Origin: Ornithinibacter aureus
GTDB lineage: Bacteria > Actinomycetota > Actinomycetes > Actinomycetales > Dermatophilaceae
Direction: 5' to 3'
Assembly: GCF_009858245.1 (NCBI RefSeq)
Contig: NZ_VMSB01000001.1
Span: forward strand, 2,485,623 to 2,549,622
DNA length: 64,000 bases
The notes beneath the pieces are model-generated. The model was not told the origin of the DNA. It did no database searches and saw only the letters and a program-made list of their open reading frames with translations. Below are positions 52,433-61,830 of the stretch, one piece after another. Positions within the stretch are counted from its first letter, which is position 1. Each line of letters starts with the position of its first letter. A program made the position numbers and the translations under genes.

Positions 52433-53845
52433 TCAGGGGCAGCGAGGCACCGGCGCGCTGTACGTCGTGTTCGACCGGTTCGACACGTAGTAGTCGCTCA
52501 CCCAGCGGCCGTCGACGAGCTGGTTCCAGACGCGCGTCGTGCCCACGAGCGATCCGGACTTCTGACAGGCGACGTAGGCCAGCGCGCCACCCTGCAGCGG
52601 CCGGTTGAGGTTCGTGTAGCCGGTGCCCGGCCCCGAGCGGGTGTTCACCGGCGTTCCGATGGTGATCTGCCCGGGTGAGGCGCACCTGGGCAGGGCCGCA
52701 CTGTAGGTGGTGGACGACGGCGTCGAGACGTACCGGTCGGAGACGTAGCCGCCGGTGGTGGTGCGGTCCCACACCGAGGTCGACCCGACGCGCTGACCCC
52801 TGGCCTGACAGACCACCGAGACCGTGCTGCCTGCGGGCAGCCGGCCGATGATCGACGCCGAGGTGGTGGGTGCGCTGCGCACGTTCAGGGGCGTGCTGCT
52901 CGTGACCCGGTACGCCTTCGCGACCGTGGCGACGGGACCCTTGATGACGTCGCTGTCGACGTTCATCGACACACCACCCCAGGTCTCGACGTGGTCGCCC
53001 CGGTACTGCTTGGCGCGCTGCCACTCGGCCCACAGCGTGTCCCTCGCCGTGGGCCAGCCGGTCACGGAGGCGACGCCGTCCCACCGCGTCATCCACACGG
53101 CATCCGGCCGGGCGAGGGTGGTGGACAGGTAGCTTCCCGCGAGATCGCGCAGCCCGGAGTCCTGGTGCACGTAGACGCCGGCGAGGTAGCCGTTGCGGTG
53201 CAGGGTGCGCGTCCACTGGGAGACGTAGGTTCGCACGGCGGCGACGCACGAGGCGTTGCTGCGGTCGTAGTGCTCGACGTCGGCGTAAATGGCGCTACCG
53301 GGGAGGAGCCCCAGGGCCTTGGCCTTCGCCACGGCGTCGGTGCCGTCGGCGTCGCCGCGGGCTGCCGCACCCGTGGCCGTGTACCGGTAGGGCTTGCTGC
53401 CGTAGACGCAGAACGGCTGGTCGCCGAAGTACGTCGGGACGAGGGACCATCCCGCTGCTGCGGCGCTGCGCACCCAGGATGCCGTGAGGTTGGGCTGGGC
53501 ACATCCACGGTTGCGGCCGCCGATGTAGATGTTCACCCCGGTGTAGGGCGACGTGCCCCGCCAGGCGGCCAGGGCCGCCAGCGACGGAGCGGTGCAGGTG
53601 TCGAAGAACCGGCCCTGCGTGCGGGTGGCCGACGACGCGGCGGGGTAGGTCACCGGGGTGGCCGGGTCGGCGACAGCCTGGTCGGCCGTCACTGCTGCGG
53701 CGGCCACCGTCACGGCGAGCGCCGAGATGAGGGCGGTGACGCGTGATCGGGCCCGGTGGCGTGTCGGGAGGCCCCGACGGTGGGGTGTCGGCTGAGGGGT
53801 CGAGGGCGGTGGTTCGTGGTGGCTGAGGTGGCTGAGGTGTGGCAT
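52433..53845 (-). CDS. Secreted DUF1906 glycoside-hydrolase-like protein with SH3 domains
   Basis: The protein has about 470 residues. A long signal region (His/Pro/Arg-rich, then ALISALAVTVAAAAVTADQAVA) precedes the DUF1906 domain (Rv2525c-like, PF08924): GVNIYIGGRNRGC, IYADVEHYD, GYLAGVYVHQDSG and AVWMTRWDG. Two bacterial SH3-like repeats follow (LNVRSAPTTSASIIGRLPAG and VNTRSGPGTGYTNLN). It probably binds or trims cell-wall glycan. ATG 53845 has AGGGAG about nine bases upstream. The product should be exported, possibly by Tat (RRG...RHRAR). Confidence 0.87.
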   Translation of the reverse strand: MPHLSHLSHHEPPPSTPQPTPHRRGLPTRHRARSRVTALISALAVTVAAAAVTADQAVADPATPVTYPAASSATRTQGRFFDTCTAPSLAALAAWRGTSPYTGVNIYIGGRNRGCAQPNLTASWVRSAAAAGWSLVPTYFGDQPFCVYGSKPYRYTATGAAARGDADGTDAVAKAKALGLLPGSAIYADVEHYDRSNASCVAAVRTYVSQWTRTLHRNGYLAGVYVHQDSGLRDLAGSYLSTTLARPDAVWMTRWDGVASVTGWPTARDTLWAEWQRAKQYRGDHVETWGGVSMNVDSDVIKGPVATVAKAYRVTSSTPLNVRSAPTTSASIIGRLPAGSTVSVVCQARGQRVGSTSVWDRTTTGGYVSDRYVSTPSSTTYSAALPRCASPGQITIGTPVNTRSGPGTGYTNLNRPLQGGALAYVACQKSGSLVGTTRVWNQLVDGRWVSDYYVSNRSNTTYSAPVPRCP

Positions 53846-53935
53846 GGCCGTTCTCCCTGCTGGGAGCCTGCGGGAGCCAGGCTCCGCACCTCCATGATGC
53901 TCCTCGTGGCGCATTACCGGTAGGGGTACGTGGGC

Positions 53936-54120
53936 AACGCAGCACTTCAGGCACGACGCAGAAGTTCTGACCTCGGGCGGAAATTGCTGCGTGCGATCCG
54001 AACTGCTGCGTGCGATCCGAACTGCCGCGTCGGATGCCGCCGGGGCGGCTCGGGCGCGCGGCCGGCGGGATGCCGTGCGCGGGCTTCGCGGCGGACGGGA
54101 TGCCGTGCGCGGGCTTCGCG
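53936..54120. repeat. Intergenic repeat cluster
   Basis: A 19-bp unit, TGCTGCGTGCGATCCGAAC, occurs twice head to tail at 53985-54022. A second pair of near-identical copies (units at 54065-54090 and 54095-54120) holds GGGATGCCGTGCGCGGGCTT. The block also has CGCAGCACTTC like 27190-27210. I see no coding signal between 53846 and 54121. Confidence 0.7.
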
Positions 54121-54121
54121 C

Positions 54122-55255
54122 TCAGGCGGCGGTGCTGCTGCGGCCGTTCTCGGTGCGCACGATGAGCGCTCGCGGCTGCACCTCGATCTGGATGTGCCGG
54201 GCCTCGCCGATGATGTCGCCGTCGAGCTCGACCATCTGGTCGCGGTCGACGTGCACCTCGATCTCCCGGCAGCGGTAGCGGTCCAGGGTCTGGGTCGAGC
54301 GCCCGCTCTTGGCCAGCACCCGCGCGGCGACCGACACCCACGCGGCCAGGCCCCGAGGGGCGATGACGACGACGTCGAGCGTGCCGTCGTCGGGCTCGGC
54401 GTCGGGCATGAGGTTGATGCCACCGGTGAGCTTGCCGCAGTTGCCGACGAGCACGGTGCGGGCCCGAACGGTGATGGGCGGTGCGCCGTCGATGCTCACG
54501 CGGGCCTTGAACCGCTCGGCGAGGAGGTTCTTCAGCCCGGCCGGCACGTAGGCGGTCCAGCCGATCTTGGCCTTGAGCTTCTCGGAGGTGTCCTCCATGA
54601 TCGCGGCGTCCAGCCCCAGTCCGGCCATGACGAGGAACGCGTGGCGGTCCGGCCCCGTCGACGACCCCTCGCCGACGTGCTCGTCGAGGTGGGACTCGTC
54701 CGGGTCCAGGGTCAGCCAGCCGGCGTCTATGTGGCGGTTGCGACCGGTCAGTGCGACGGTCACGGCGCGGGCGAGGTCGTCGGTCGGCAGCTCGAGGTTG
54801 CGGGCCAGCAGGTTTCCGGTGCCTCCGGCGAACAGGCCCACCGGCACACGGGTGCCGATCATCTCCTGGGCGACCGCGCGCACCGTCCCGTCGCCACCGA
54901 AGGCGCAGACGACGTCGACCTTCTCCGCCAGGGCCTGACGGGTCTGCCCGAAGCCCACGTCGTGCTCGGAGGTGGGCAGGAACAGCGGTTCGGCCCACCC
55001 CTGGTCGGCACACACCCCCGCGATGGTGGCCTTCTCCGCAGCCCCGTCCCCGTCGAGCTTCGTGGGGTTCAGCACCACCGCCAGGCGCTTCTTCGGCGGG
55101 GCAGGAGCCTCCTCCTCACGGCGGAAGCTGTCTCGGGCAGGGCGGCTGGCCGCGGCTCGCGCATCGCGGCGTGACGCCAGGAGGAGCCAGGCCCCCACCC
55201 CGACGAAGACGACTGCGACGGCGATGCCCACCCAGGTCCACCACGCGTCTGACAC
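54122..55255 (-). CDS. Diacylglycerol/sphingosine kinase-family protein
   Basis: The protein has 377 residues. One N-terminal membrane helix (about residues 7-27) is followed by a DAGK catalytic domain: LAVVLNPTK, CAFGGDGTVRAVAQ (the GGDGT nucleotide motif), and GLFAGGTGNLLARNL. It phosphorylates a lipid alcohol with ATP; actinobacterial members include diacylglycerol kinases for phosphatidylinositol mannoside recycling. The end (VELDGDIIG) is typical. GTG 55255 follows TACCTT by 7 nt. Confidence 0.9.
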   Translation of the reverse strand: MSDAWWTWVGIAVAVVFVGVGAWLLLASRRDARAAASRPARDSFRREEEAPAPPKKRLAVVLNPTKLDGDGAAEKATIAGVCADQGWAEPLFLPTSEHDVGFGQTRQALAEKVDVVCAFGGDGTVRAVAQEMIGTRVPVGLFAGGTGNLLARNLELPTDDLARAVTVALTGRNRHIDAGWLTLDPDESHLDEHVGEGSSTGPDRHAFLVMAGLGLDAAIMEDTSEKLKAKIGWTAYVPAGLKNLLAERFKARVSIDGAPPITVRARTVLVGNCGKLTGGINLMPDAEPDDGTLDVVVIAPRGLAAWVSVAARVLAKSGRSTQTLDRYRCREIEVHVDRDQMVELDGDIIGEARHIQIEVQPRALIVRTENGRSSTAA

Positions 55256-55311
55256 AGAGTGGAAGGTACCGCACGATCCGGGTGGATCAGGTCGGCCGTA
55301 GTCTGCGGATC

Positions 55312-55884
55312 ATGACGTTCTCCTCGCCCGACGCAGCATCCGAGCCGCTGGTCGACCCCGCCATCACCCCGGATGACAAGGACTGGACGTGGACGCTGCG
55401 CGAGCGGTGCCCTGACTGCGGCTTCCTGGCCACCGACGTCGCGCCGGCCGACATCGCGCGCCACGTCACGGCATCCACCGCGCCGTGGGAGCAGGTGCTG
55501 ACCCGCGGCGATGCGACGGCTCGGCCCGATCCGGCCACCTGGTCGCCGCTGGAGTACGCCTGTCACGTGCGCGACGTGTGCCGCCTGTTCGAGCAGCGGG
55601 CCCGCCTCATGCTCGAGCAGGACGCGCCAACCTTCGACAACTGGGACCAGGACGAGACCGCCGTCGCCGACCGCTACGGCGAGCAGGACCCCGTCGTCGT
55701 GGCCCGCGAGCTGTCCGACGCCGCGACCGGGTTGGCGGGTGTCTACGCGAGGGTGACGGGTGAGGACTGGGAGCGCACCGGCATCCGCTCGAACGGCTCG
55801 TTGTTCACCGTCGCCACGCTCGGGCAGTACGGGCTGCACGACCTCGTGCACCACCTGTGGGACGTCGGAGTCGACCTCGAGTGA
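55312..55884 (+). CDS. DinB-superfamily protein
   Basis: The protein has 190 residues. The DinB four-helix fold is suggested by YACHVRDVCRLFEQRARLMLEQ, and HDLVHHLWDVG supplies the metal-binding His set. A CPDCGF motif near residue 32 may hold a second metal. Members are thiol transferases or unknown. TAGTCT lies 7 nt before ATG 55312. The stop overlaps the GTG of the antiporter gene, so they are co-translated. Confidence 0.85.
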   Translation: MTFSSPDAASEPLVDPAITPDDKDWTWTLRERCPDCGFLATDVAPADIARHVTASTAPWEQVLTRGDATARPDPATWSPLEYACHVRDVCRLFEQRARLMLEQDAPTFDNWDQDETAVADRYGEQDPVVVARELSDAATGLAGVYARVTGEDWERTGIRSNGSLFTVATLGQYGLHDLVHHLWDVGVDLE

Positions 55885-57191
55885 GCCCTGAGCTGGTCTA
55901 CCTGCTGCTCGGCGGCTCGCTGCTGCTCGCCGCGGTCCTCCCGCGCGTGGTGCACAGGTGGGCGCTGTCGGCGCCGATCGTGCTCGTCGCGACGGGCATG
56001 CTGATCGGCCTCCTTCCCGCGTGGGATGCCGTGGTGCTCGATCCGGTCGCGGCTCGCCCGGTCATCGAGCACGTCACCGAGCTCACGGTGCTCGTCGCGC
56101 TGATGGGGGTGGGGCTGGCCCTGGACCGGCCGTTGCGGTGGCGCAGCCGCGAGTCCTGGCGGTCGTGGTCACCGGCCTGGCGCCTGCTCGGCATCGCGAT
56201 GCCGCTGACGATCGCGGGGGTGGCGCTGCTCGCGTGGGGGCCGCTCGGGGTCGCGGCACCCGCGGCGGTGCTGCTCGGGGCGGCCCTGGCGCCGACCGAC
56301 CCGGTGCTCGCCTCGGACGTCCAGGTCGAGGGGCCGACCCTCGAGGGCGCCGTCGACGAGATCGACGAGGACGACGAGGTGCGCTTCGCCCTGACGAGCG
56401 AGGCCGGGCTGAACGACGGGCTGGCCTTCCCGTTCGTGTACGCCGCGATCTTCCTCGCGTCGGTCGGGTCGGTGTCGCAGTGGTGGGCGGGGTGGCTCGC
56501 GTGGGAGCTCGTCGGCAAGATCGTCGTCGGGGTGCTCGTGGGGGTGGCCGTCGGGTGGGTGCTGGCGCGGATCGCGTTCCGGGCACCGGCCCGCTCGCTG
56601 CGCCTGGCCGAGGTCGGTGAGCCGCTGCTCGCGCTGGCGGCCCTGCTGCTCGCCTACGGCGCCAGCGAGGTGGCCGGAGGCTACGGCTTCCTCGCGGTGT
56701 TCGCCTGTGCGCTCACGGTGCGTGCGGCCGAGCGCGACCACGACTACCAGCGCCACATGCACGACGTCATCGACCGGCTCGAGACGCTGCTGACCCTGGT
56801 GGTGCTGCTCGGCCTCGGGTTCGCGTTGACCAACGGCCTGCTGGCCCACCTCGACTGGCGCGGGGTGCTCATCGGGGTGTCGCTGGTGCTCGTCATCCGG
56901 CCCGCCGCGGGATACCTGGCGTTCCTCGGCCACCGCACCCAGGTCGGGGATGCCGGGCTGGACCACCGCGAGCGGCTCGTCGTCGCGTTCTTCGGGGTCC
57001 GTGGGGTCGGGTCGCTGTACTATGTCGCCTATGCGGCCGGGGCGGTCTCCTTCCCCGAGGAGCGTTGGCTCTGGTCGACGGTCGGCTTCACGGTGGTGCT
57101 CTCGGTGGTGCTGCACGGGGTGCTCGCGACTCCGGTCATGCGACGGCTCGACGCCGCGCGAGGTGAGCCCACGGCATCCGCCCTGGGGTGA
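55881..57191 (+). CDS. CPA1-type Na+/H+ antiporter
   Basis: The protein has 436 residues and about 12 membrane helices. GAALAPTDPVLASDVQVEGPTL and SEAGLNDGLAFPFVY are the CPA1 (NhaP) transport motifs, including the NDG sodium/proton site. A late helix carries FFGVRGVGSLYYVAYA. It should exchange Na+ for H+ across the membrane. GTG 55881 overlaps the DinB stop (GTGA). Confidence 0.88.
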   Translation: MSPELVYLLLGGSLLLAAVLPRVVHRWALSAPIVLVATGMLIGLLPAWDAVVLDPVAARPVIEHVTELTVLVALMGVGLALDRPLRWRSRESWRSWSPAWRLLGIAMPLTIAGVALLAWGPLGVAAPAAVLLGAALAPTDPVLASDVQVEGPTLEGAVDEIDEDDEVRFALTSEAGLNDGLAFPFVYAAIFLASVGSVSQWWAGWLAWELVGKIVVGVLVGVAVGWVLARIAFRAPARSLRLAEVGEPLLALAALLLAYGASEVAGGYGFLAVFACALTVRAAERDHDYQRHMHDVIDRLETLLTLVVLLGLGFALTNGLLAHLDWRGVLIGVSLVLVIRPAAGYLAFLGHRTQVGDAGLDHRERLVVAFFGVRGVGSLYYVAYAAGAVSFPEERWLWSTVGFTVVLSVVLHGVLATPVMRRLDAARGEPTASALG

Positions 57192-57276
57192 GGGCTGGGG
57201 GGCGCGAGGGGTCGCGAGGGTTCGCGAGGACGAAACAGGGGTGCGCCGGGTCGCGCGGTTCCCCCACACTGATCGG

Positions 57277-57918
57277 ATGCCGTCCACCTCCACCCTCGCC
57301 GCGTTCGCCGTCGCGTCGGTCATCATCATCGCGATGCCCGGCCCGAGCGTGCTGTTCACCATCGGCCGGGCCCTGTCCGCCGGGCGGCGCGAGGCGCTGC
57401 TCACGGTGGTGGGCAACGTGCTGGGCATCCTGACCCAGATCTGCGCGCTCGCCATCGGCCTCGGGCCGCTCATCGCCGCGAGCACGGTGGCCTACACGGC
57501 GCTGAAGGTCGTGGGTGCCGGCTACCTGATCTGGCTCGGGGTGCAGGCCATTCGCAACCGGCGGGCCCTGGCCAGCGCGTTCGAGGCCGGGGTGCCGGTC
57601 ACGGCGCCGAGCCTGCACGCGGTGCGGGCCGGGTACGTCGTGGGGGTCACCAACCCGAAGACCATCGTGTTCTTCGCGGCGCTGCTGCCGCAGTTCGTCG
57701 TGCAGACCTCGGCCGTGCTGCCCCAGCTCGTTGCCCTGGGCGCGGTGTTCGCCGTGCTGGCACTGCTCATGGACGGCGCCGTGGCACTGGTCGCGAGCCG
57801 GGCCCGGGACTGGTTCGCGTCATCCCCCACGCGGATGGAGCGGGTCGGCGGCGCCGGTGGGCTGATGATGCTCACCCTCGGTGGCGGGCTGCTGCTCACC
57901 GGCCGCCCGACCACCTGA
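57277..57918 (+). CDS. LysE/RhtB-family amino-acid exporter
   Basis: The protein has 213 residues and six membrane segments. The start ASVIIIAMPGPSVLFTIGRAL is the LysE/RhtB hallmark (PGP), followed by YLIWLGVQAIRNRRA and GYVVGVTNPKTIVFF. It would export an amino acid or related compound. CACACT lies 6 nt before ATG 57277. This is the intact LysE homologue of the window, unlike the remnant at 11293-11424. Confidence 0.9.
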   Translation: MPSTSTLAAFAVASVIIIAMPGPSVLFTIGRALSAGRREALLTVVGNVLGILTQICALAIGLGPLIAASTVAYTALKVVGAGYLIWLGVQAIRNRRALASAFEAGVPVTAPSLHAVRAGYVVGVTNPKTIVFFAALLPQFVVQTSAVLPQLVALGAVFAVLALLMDGAVALVASRARDWFASSPTRMERVGGAGGLMMLTLGGGLLLTGRPTT

Positions 57919-57954
57919 TCCGCACGCGTCCCGGCGCGCCGATAAACTCGCCGG

Positions 57955-59223
57955 GTGATCGACATCAAGCTGCTGCGCGACAACCCCGACGCCGTCCGTG
58001 CCAGCCAGCGCTCCCGGGGTGAGGACGAGGGTGTCGTCGACGCCATCCGCGCGGCTGACGAGCGCCGGCGGAGCTCGCTGACCGCGTTCGAGCAGTTGCG
58101 CGCCGAGCAGAAGACGATGGGCAAGGACGTCGCCCGTGCCCAGGGCGAGGAGAAGCAGGCCCTGCTCGCCCGCACCAAGGAGATCGCGGCGCAGGTCAAG
58201 GCGCTGCAGGCCGATGCCGACGCCGCCCAGGTCGAGCTCGACACCCTCCTGCGCACCATCGGCAACGTCGTCGAGCCGGACGTGCCGAGCGGCGGCGAGG
58301 ACGACTACGTCGTGCTCGAGACCGTCGGCACCCCCCGGGACTTCGCCGCCGAGGGCTTCGAGCCGCGTGACCACCTCGCGCTCGCCGAGGGTCTGGACGC
58401 CATCGACATGGGGCGCGGGGCCAAGGTCGCCGGGGCCCGGTTCTACTTCCTCAAGGGGGCTGGTGCCCGCCTCGAGATGGGCCTGCTCGGGTTGGCCATG
58501 CAGCGGGCCATCGCGGCGGGCTTCGTGCCGATGATCACCCCCACCCTGGTCAAGAGCGACGTCATGGCCGGCGCCGGGTTCCTCGACCACCACGCCGACG
58601 AGGTCTACCGCCTCGAGGCCGATGACCTCTACCTGACCGGCACCTCCGAGGTTGCTCTCGCGGGGTACCACGCCGACGAGGTGCTCGACCTGTCGGCCGG
58701 GCCCTTGCGCTACGCCGGCCAGTCGACGTGTTACCGGCGCGAGGCCGGCTCCTACGGCAAGGACACCCGCGGCATCATCCGCGTGCACCAGTTCAACAAG
58801 ATCGAGATGTTCGTCTACTGCCGTCCCGAGGATGCCGTGACCGAGCACCAGCGCCTGCTCACCTTCGAGAAGGAGATGCTCGCCGCGATCGAGGTGCCCT
58901 ACCGCGTCATCGACACCGCGGCGGGTGACCTCGGCGGGCCGGCGGCGCGCAAGTTCGACTGCGAGGCGTGGGTGCCGACCCAGGGGCGCTACCGCGAGCT
59001 GACGTCGACGTCGAACTGCACGACCTTCCAGGCCCGGCGCCTGAACACCCGGGTCAAGGGTGAGGGCGGCAACGAGGTCGCGGCCACGCTCAACGGCACG
59101 CTGGCGACGACGCGCTGGATCGTGGCGATCCTCGAGAACCACCAGCAGCCCGACGGCTCGGTCATCGTGCCCGAGGCGCTGCGCCCACTCGTCGGCCTCG
59201 ACGTGCTCACGCCTGCTGGGTGA
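57955..59223 (+). CDS. serS: Seryl-tRNA synthetase
   Basis: The protein has 422 residues. The N-terminal coiled coil binds tRNA (about 30-100; [20 protein letters not shown]). Class II motifs: motif 2 [22 protein letters not shown], and the serine-site region [17 protein letters not shown]; motif 3 is [24 protein letters not shown] lies 6 nt before GTG 57955, so probably leaderless, which leaves no room for a T-box leader. It stands alone. Confidence 0.96.
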   Translation: MIDIKLLRDNPDAVRASQRSRGEDEGVVDAIRAADERRRSSLTAFEQLRAEQKTMGKDVARAQGEEKQALLARTKEIAAQVKALQADADAAQVELDTLLRTIGNVVEPDVPSGGEDDYVVLETVGTPRDFAAEGFEPRDHLALAEGLDAIDMGRGAKVAGARFYFLKGAGARLEMGLLGLAMQRAIAAGFVPMITPTLVKSDVMAGAGFLDHHADEVYRLEADDLYLTGTSEVALAGYHADEVLDLSAGPLRYAGQSTCYRREAGSYGKDTRGIIRVHQFNKIEMFVYCRPEDAVTEHQRLLTFEKEMLAAIEVPYRVIDTAAGDLGGPAARKFDCEAWVPTQGRYRELTSTSNCTTFQARRLNTRVKGEGGNEVAATLNGTLATTRWIVAILENHQQPDGSVIVPEALRPLVGLDVLTPAG

Positions 59224-59573
59224 TGAGCTGCGCAGCTGGTTGGTGAGCACTGCGCCCTGACCACGTTGCCCTCGCGGGGATCTGTTCCTGTGAGCCCGAC
59301 CCCGTAGGTGCTGTCAGGACTGGTTGCGCGGGTCAAGGAGTCCCTTGCGCTGGGCAACGACCCCTGGACACACCCCCCCAGGGGCTCCCGGACTGCCCGC
59401 TCAGTCAGTCAGCGCGCGACGGCGGTGCCACGGTGTACCCCGAGTGACCTATTGGTCGATGTGGGTACGGCTGGGGTGGTCGGGTGGTGCCGGTCGGGTG
59501 GGATGTCCTCGGCTGGCGAGGTCAGCCTCGCGGGGGAGGCGCCGGGCACCCGGTCCTGCCTAGGCTGGCTCGC
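59224..59573. other. 350-bp gap with repeats, no gene seen
   Basis: I find no convincing coding frame. The palindrome AGCTGCGCAGCT lies at 59226-59237 just after serS, and a short CCCCTGG/CCAGGGG hairpin at 59361-59384 may terminate serS. The repeat 59435-59476 shares the GACCTATTGGTC core with three other sites. TAGGCT at 59561-59566 is the kinase -10. Confidence 0.65.
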
Positions 59574-60971
59574 ATGTCCGGTGACCACTCCTCGCCGACA
59601 GCGCTGGACCGCCCGGGCCGGATGCCGTCCGCTCGCCTGTCGCTGCCATCGCGCGTCGGTGAGTTCTTCGGCGTCGACGACCCCTGGCAGCGCCCACGCC
59701 CGCAGGTCAGTCGTGGCGACGTCGTCCTCGCGCTGGCCACCGCAGCGCTCGGCCTGGTCTCCCTCGAACTCCTGCGCAGCATGGGCCTGCTCGAGACGGT
59801 CGACCAGCCGGTGTGGCTGCAGGTGCTCGCCACCGTGTCAGCCTCGGCCCTGCTCACCTGGCGCCGCCGCTGGCCGTTGTCGATCGCCGTGGTCGCCGCC
59901 GTGCACATGTTCGTCGTCGGCGTGACGATGGCCCCGGTGATGAGCCAGTTCACCCTCCAGGTCGTCTACTTCATCGCGTTCTTCGCGGCGGTGGCCTGGT
60001 CGCGCGACCGACGGCTCATGCTCGGCGTGGTCGGCTCGATCATCGTCGGCATGTTCGTGTGGATCGCCTGGCAGTTCCTCCTCGGCAGCGGCGTGCAGGA
60101 GATCATCGACGACACCCGCGGCGTCGAGCGCAGCGGGCTCGTCGGCCCGGTGACCGCGACGGTCGCCCTGACCGTCCTCATCAACGTCATCTACTTCGGG
60201 GGCGCCGTCATCGGGGGTCAGCTCGACTGGCGATCGGCCCGACAACGCGCCCAGCTCGAAACGGCATCCGCGACCATCGCCACCCAGAGCGAGACCCTGC
60301 AACGGCGCGCCGTGACCGACGAACGCCTGCGCATCGCCCGTGAGCTGCACGACGTCGTCGGGCACCACATCTCGGTCATCGGCATCCAGGCGGCCGCGGC
60401 GCGACGCGTGCTCACGCGTGACCCGGATGCCGCTGCGACGGCTCTCGCGGCCATCGAGACCTCGTCGCGTGACGGGGTCACCCAGATGCGCAGCCTCCTC
60501 GGGACCCTGCGCGACCCCGAGGACGCCGAGCCGGACCCCGCGACGAGCCGGATGCCGGAGCCCGGGATCGCCGACCTGCCCACCCTCGTGGCGCAGCGGC
60601 GAACCGTGGGCCTCGCCACCTCCTACGACGTCGTCGAGTCCAGCCCCGGCGCGGCCGACCGGCTGCCGTCGTCGACCGGGTTGGCGCTCTACCGGGTCGT
60701 GCAGGAGGCCCTGGCCAACGTCACCCGCCACTCCACCGCCCGCCACGCCACCGTGGTGGTGCGGGTCGAGGAGGACGGCCCGCGCCCGCACGCCGAGGTC
60801 GAGGTGCTCGACGACGGCCGGCCGAGGGGCCGGTCGTCGGGTTCCGGGCTCGGTCACCTCGGGGTGCGTGAGCGTGCCGCGAGCCAACGCGGTGAAGCGG
60901 AGATCGGCCCGCGGCCGACCGGCGGCTACCGTGTGCGGGTCCGGATTCCACTGGGGGAGAACAGTGTCTGA
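59574..60971 (+). CDS. Membrane histidine kinase (HisKA_3)
   Basis: The protein has 465 residues. Five or six N-terminal membrane helices (about residues 45-230) are followed by a short coiled coil, the phospho-acceptor helix ERLRIARELHDVVGHHISVI (His at about 263), and an ATPase domain with VVQEALANVTRHS and GSGLGHLGVRERA. It is a NarL-type sensor; the signal is unknown. The response regulator's GTG overlaps its 3' end by 8 bp, so the two are a co-translated pair. Confidence 0.92.
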   Translation: MSGDHSSPTALDRPGRMPSARLSLPSRVGEFFGVDDPWQRPRPQVSRGDVVLALATAALGLVSLELLRSMGLLETVDQPVWLQVLATVSASALLTWRRRWPLSIAVVAAVHMFVVGVTMAPVMSQFTLQVVYFIAFFAAVAWSRDRRLMLGVVGSIIVGMFVWIAWQFLLGSGVQEIIDDTRGVERSGLVGPVTATVALTVLINVIYFGGAVIGGQLDWRSARQRAQLETASATIATQSETLQRRAVTDERLRIARELHDVVGHHISVIGIQAAAARRVLTRDPDAAATALAAIETSSRDGVTQMRSLLGTLRDPEDAEPDPATSRMPEPGIADLPTLVAQRRTVGLATSYDVVESSPGAADRLPSSTGLALYRVVQEALANVTRHSTARHATVVVRVEEDGPRPHAEVEVLDDGRPRGRSSGSGLGHLGVRERAASQRGEAEIGPRPTGGYRVRVRIPLGENSV

Positions 60972-61758
60972 TCTGCACCCACCGCTGCGCGTGCTCATCG
61001 TCGACGACCAGCACCTGGTGCGCTCGGGCTTCGCGATGATCCTGTCCGTCGAGGACGACCTCGATGTCGTCGGCGAGGCCGAGAACGGCCGGGTCGCGCT
61101 CGCCCAAGCCCGGGCGCTGCGCCCCGACGTCGTGCTCATGGACGTGCAGATGCCGGTCATGGACGGCATCGAGGCCACCCGGGCCCTGGTCGCCGAGGAC
61201 CTCGCCAAGGTGCTCATCCTCACGACGTTCGACCGCGACGACTACGTCTTCGACGCCCTCTCCGCTGGCGCGAGCGGCTTCCTGCTGAAGAACGCCGAAC
61301 CCGACCAGCTCGTCGAGGCCGTGCGAGCCGTCGGTCACGGGTACGCCCTGCTCGCACCCGAGGTCACCCGTCGGGTCATCGAGCGGATGGCCCGAACTGG
61401 CCGGGCCGGCGCAGCACCCGCGGACGGATCGGGGGCCATGGGCGCCGGTGCGCCGACGACGCACCCCGGCGCGACGGCATCCAACGCGACGGCATCCGAG
61501 AGCGCCCCCGGCCTGCGCGGCGCCGCGGTCGATGCGCGGCTCGACGGGCTCAGCCGCCTCACCGACCGCGAGCGCGAGGTGCTCGTGCTGGCCGCGCGGG
61601 GGCTGTCCAACAGCGAGATCGCCGCCCACCTCGTCCTCGGCGAGGCCACCGTGAAGACCCACGTGTCGAGCTGCCTGGCCAAGCTGCACGTGCGCGACCG
61701 GGTGCAGGCGGTCGTCGTGGCCTACGAGGCGGGTCTCGTCCTCCCGGCGGAGGGCTGA
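60964..61758 (+). CDS. LuxR/NarL-family response regulator
   Basis: The protein has 264 residues. The receiver domain has [13 protein letters not shown], the phosphorylated Asp in [13 protein letters not shown], and [15 protein letters not shown] linker rich in Ala/Gly/Pro/Thr (about residues 148-190) is longer than usual. The LuxR HTH is [36 protein letters not shown]. It would be phosphorylated by the upstream kinase and probably controls the ABC exporter 72 bp downstream. Confidence 0.93.
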   Translation: MSDLHPPLRVLIVDDQHLVRSGFAMILSVEDDLDVVGEAENGRVALAQARALRPDVVLMDVQMPVMDGIEATRALVAEDLAKVLILTTFDRDDYVFDALSAGASGFLLKNAEPDQLVEAVRAVGHGYALLAPEVTRRVIERMARTGRAGAAPADGSGAMGAGAPTTHPGATASNATASESAPGLRGAAVDARLDGLSRLTDREREVLVLAARGLSNSEIAAHLVLGEATVKTHVSSCLAKLHVRDRVQAVVVAYEAGLVLPAEG

Positions 61759-61830
61759 CCCGATCCCTCGCCCGCAGACCTCACCCCGCGGGTTGATCCT
61801 CTCCCGCGGCCGGCCGCCTAGCGTCGAGGC

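Noticed and set aside
57199-57240. TCGCGAGGG near-repeats between antiporter and LysE genes
   Set aside because: Three short imperfect units only; too little to call a repeat family.
59224-59573. Short peptide or ncRNA after serS
   Set aside because: A frame reading LSGLVARVKESLALGNDPW looks protein-like for a few residues but has no start, homologue or continuation I recognise.
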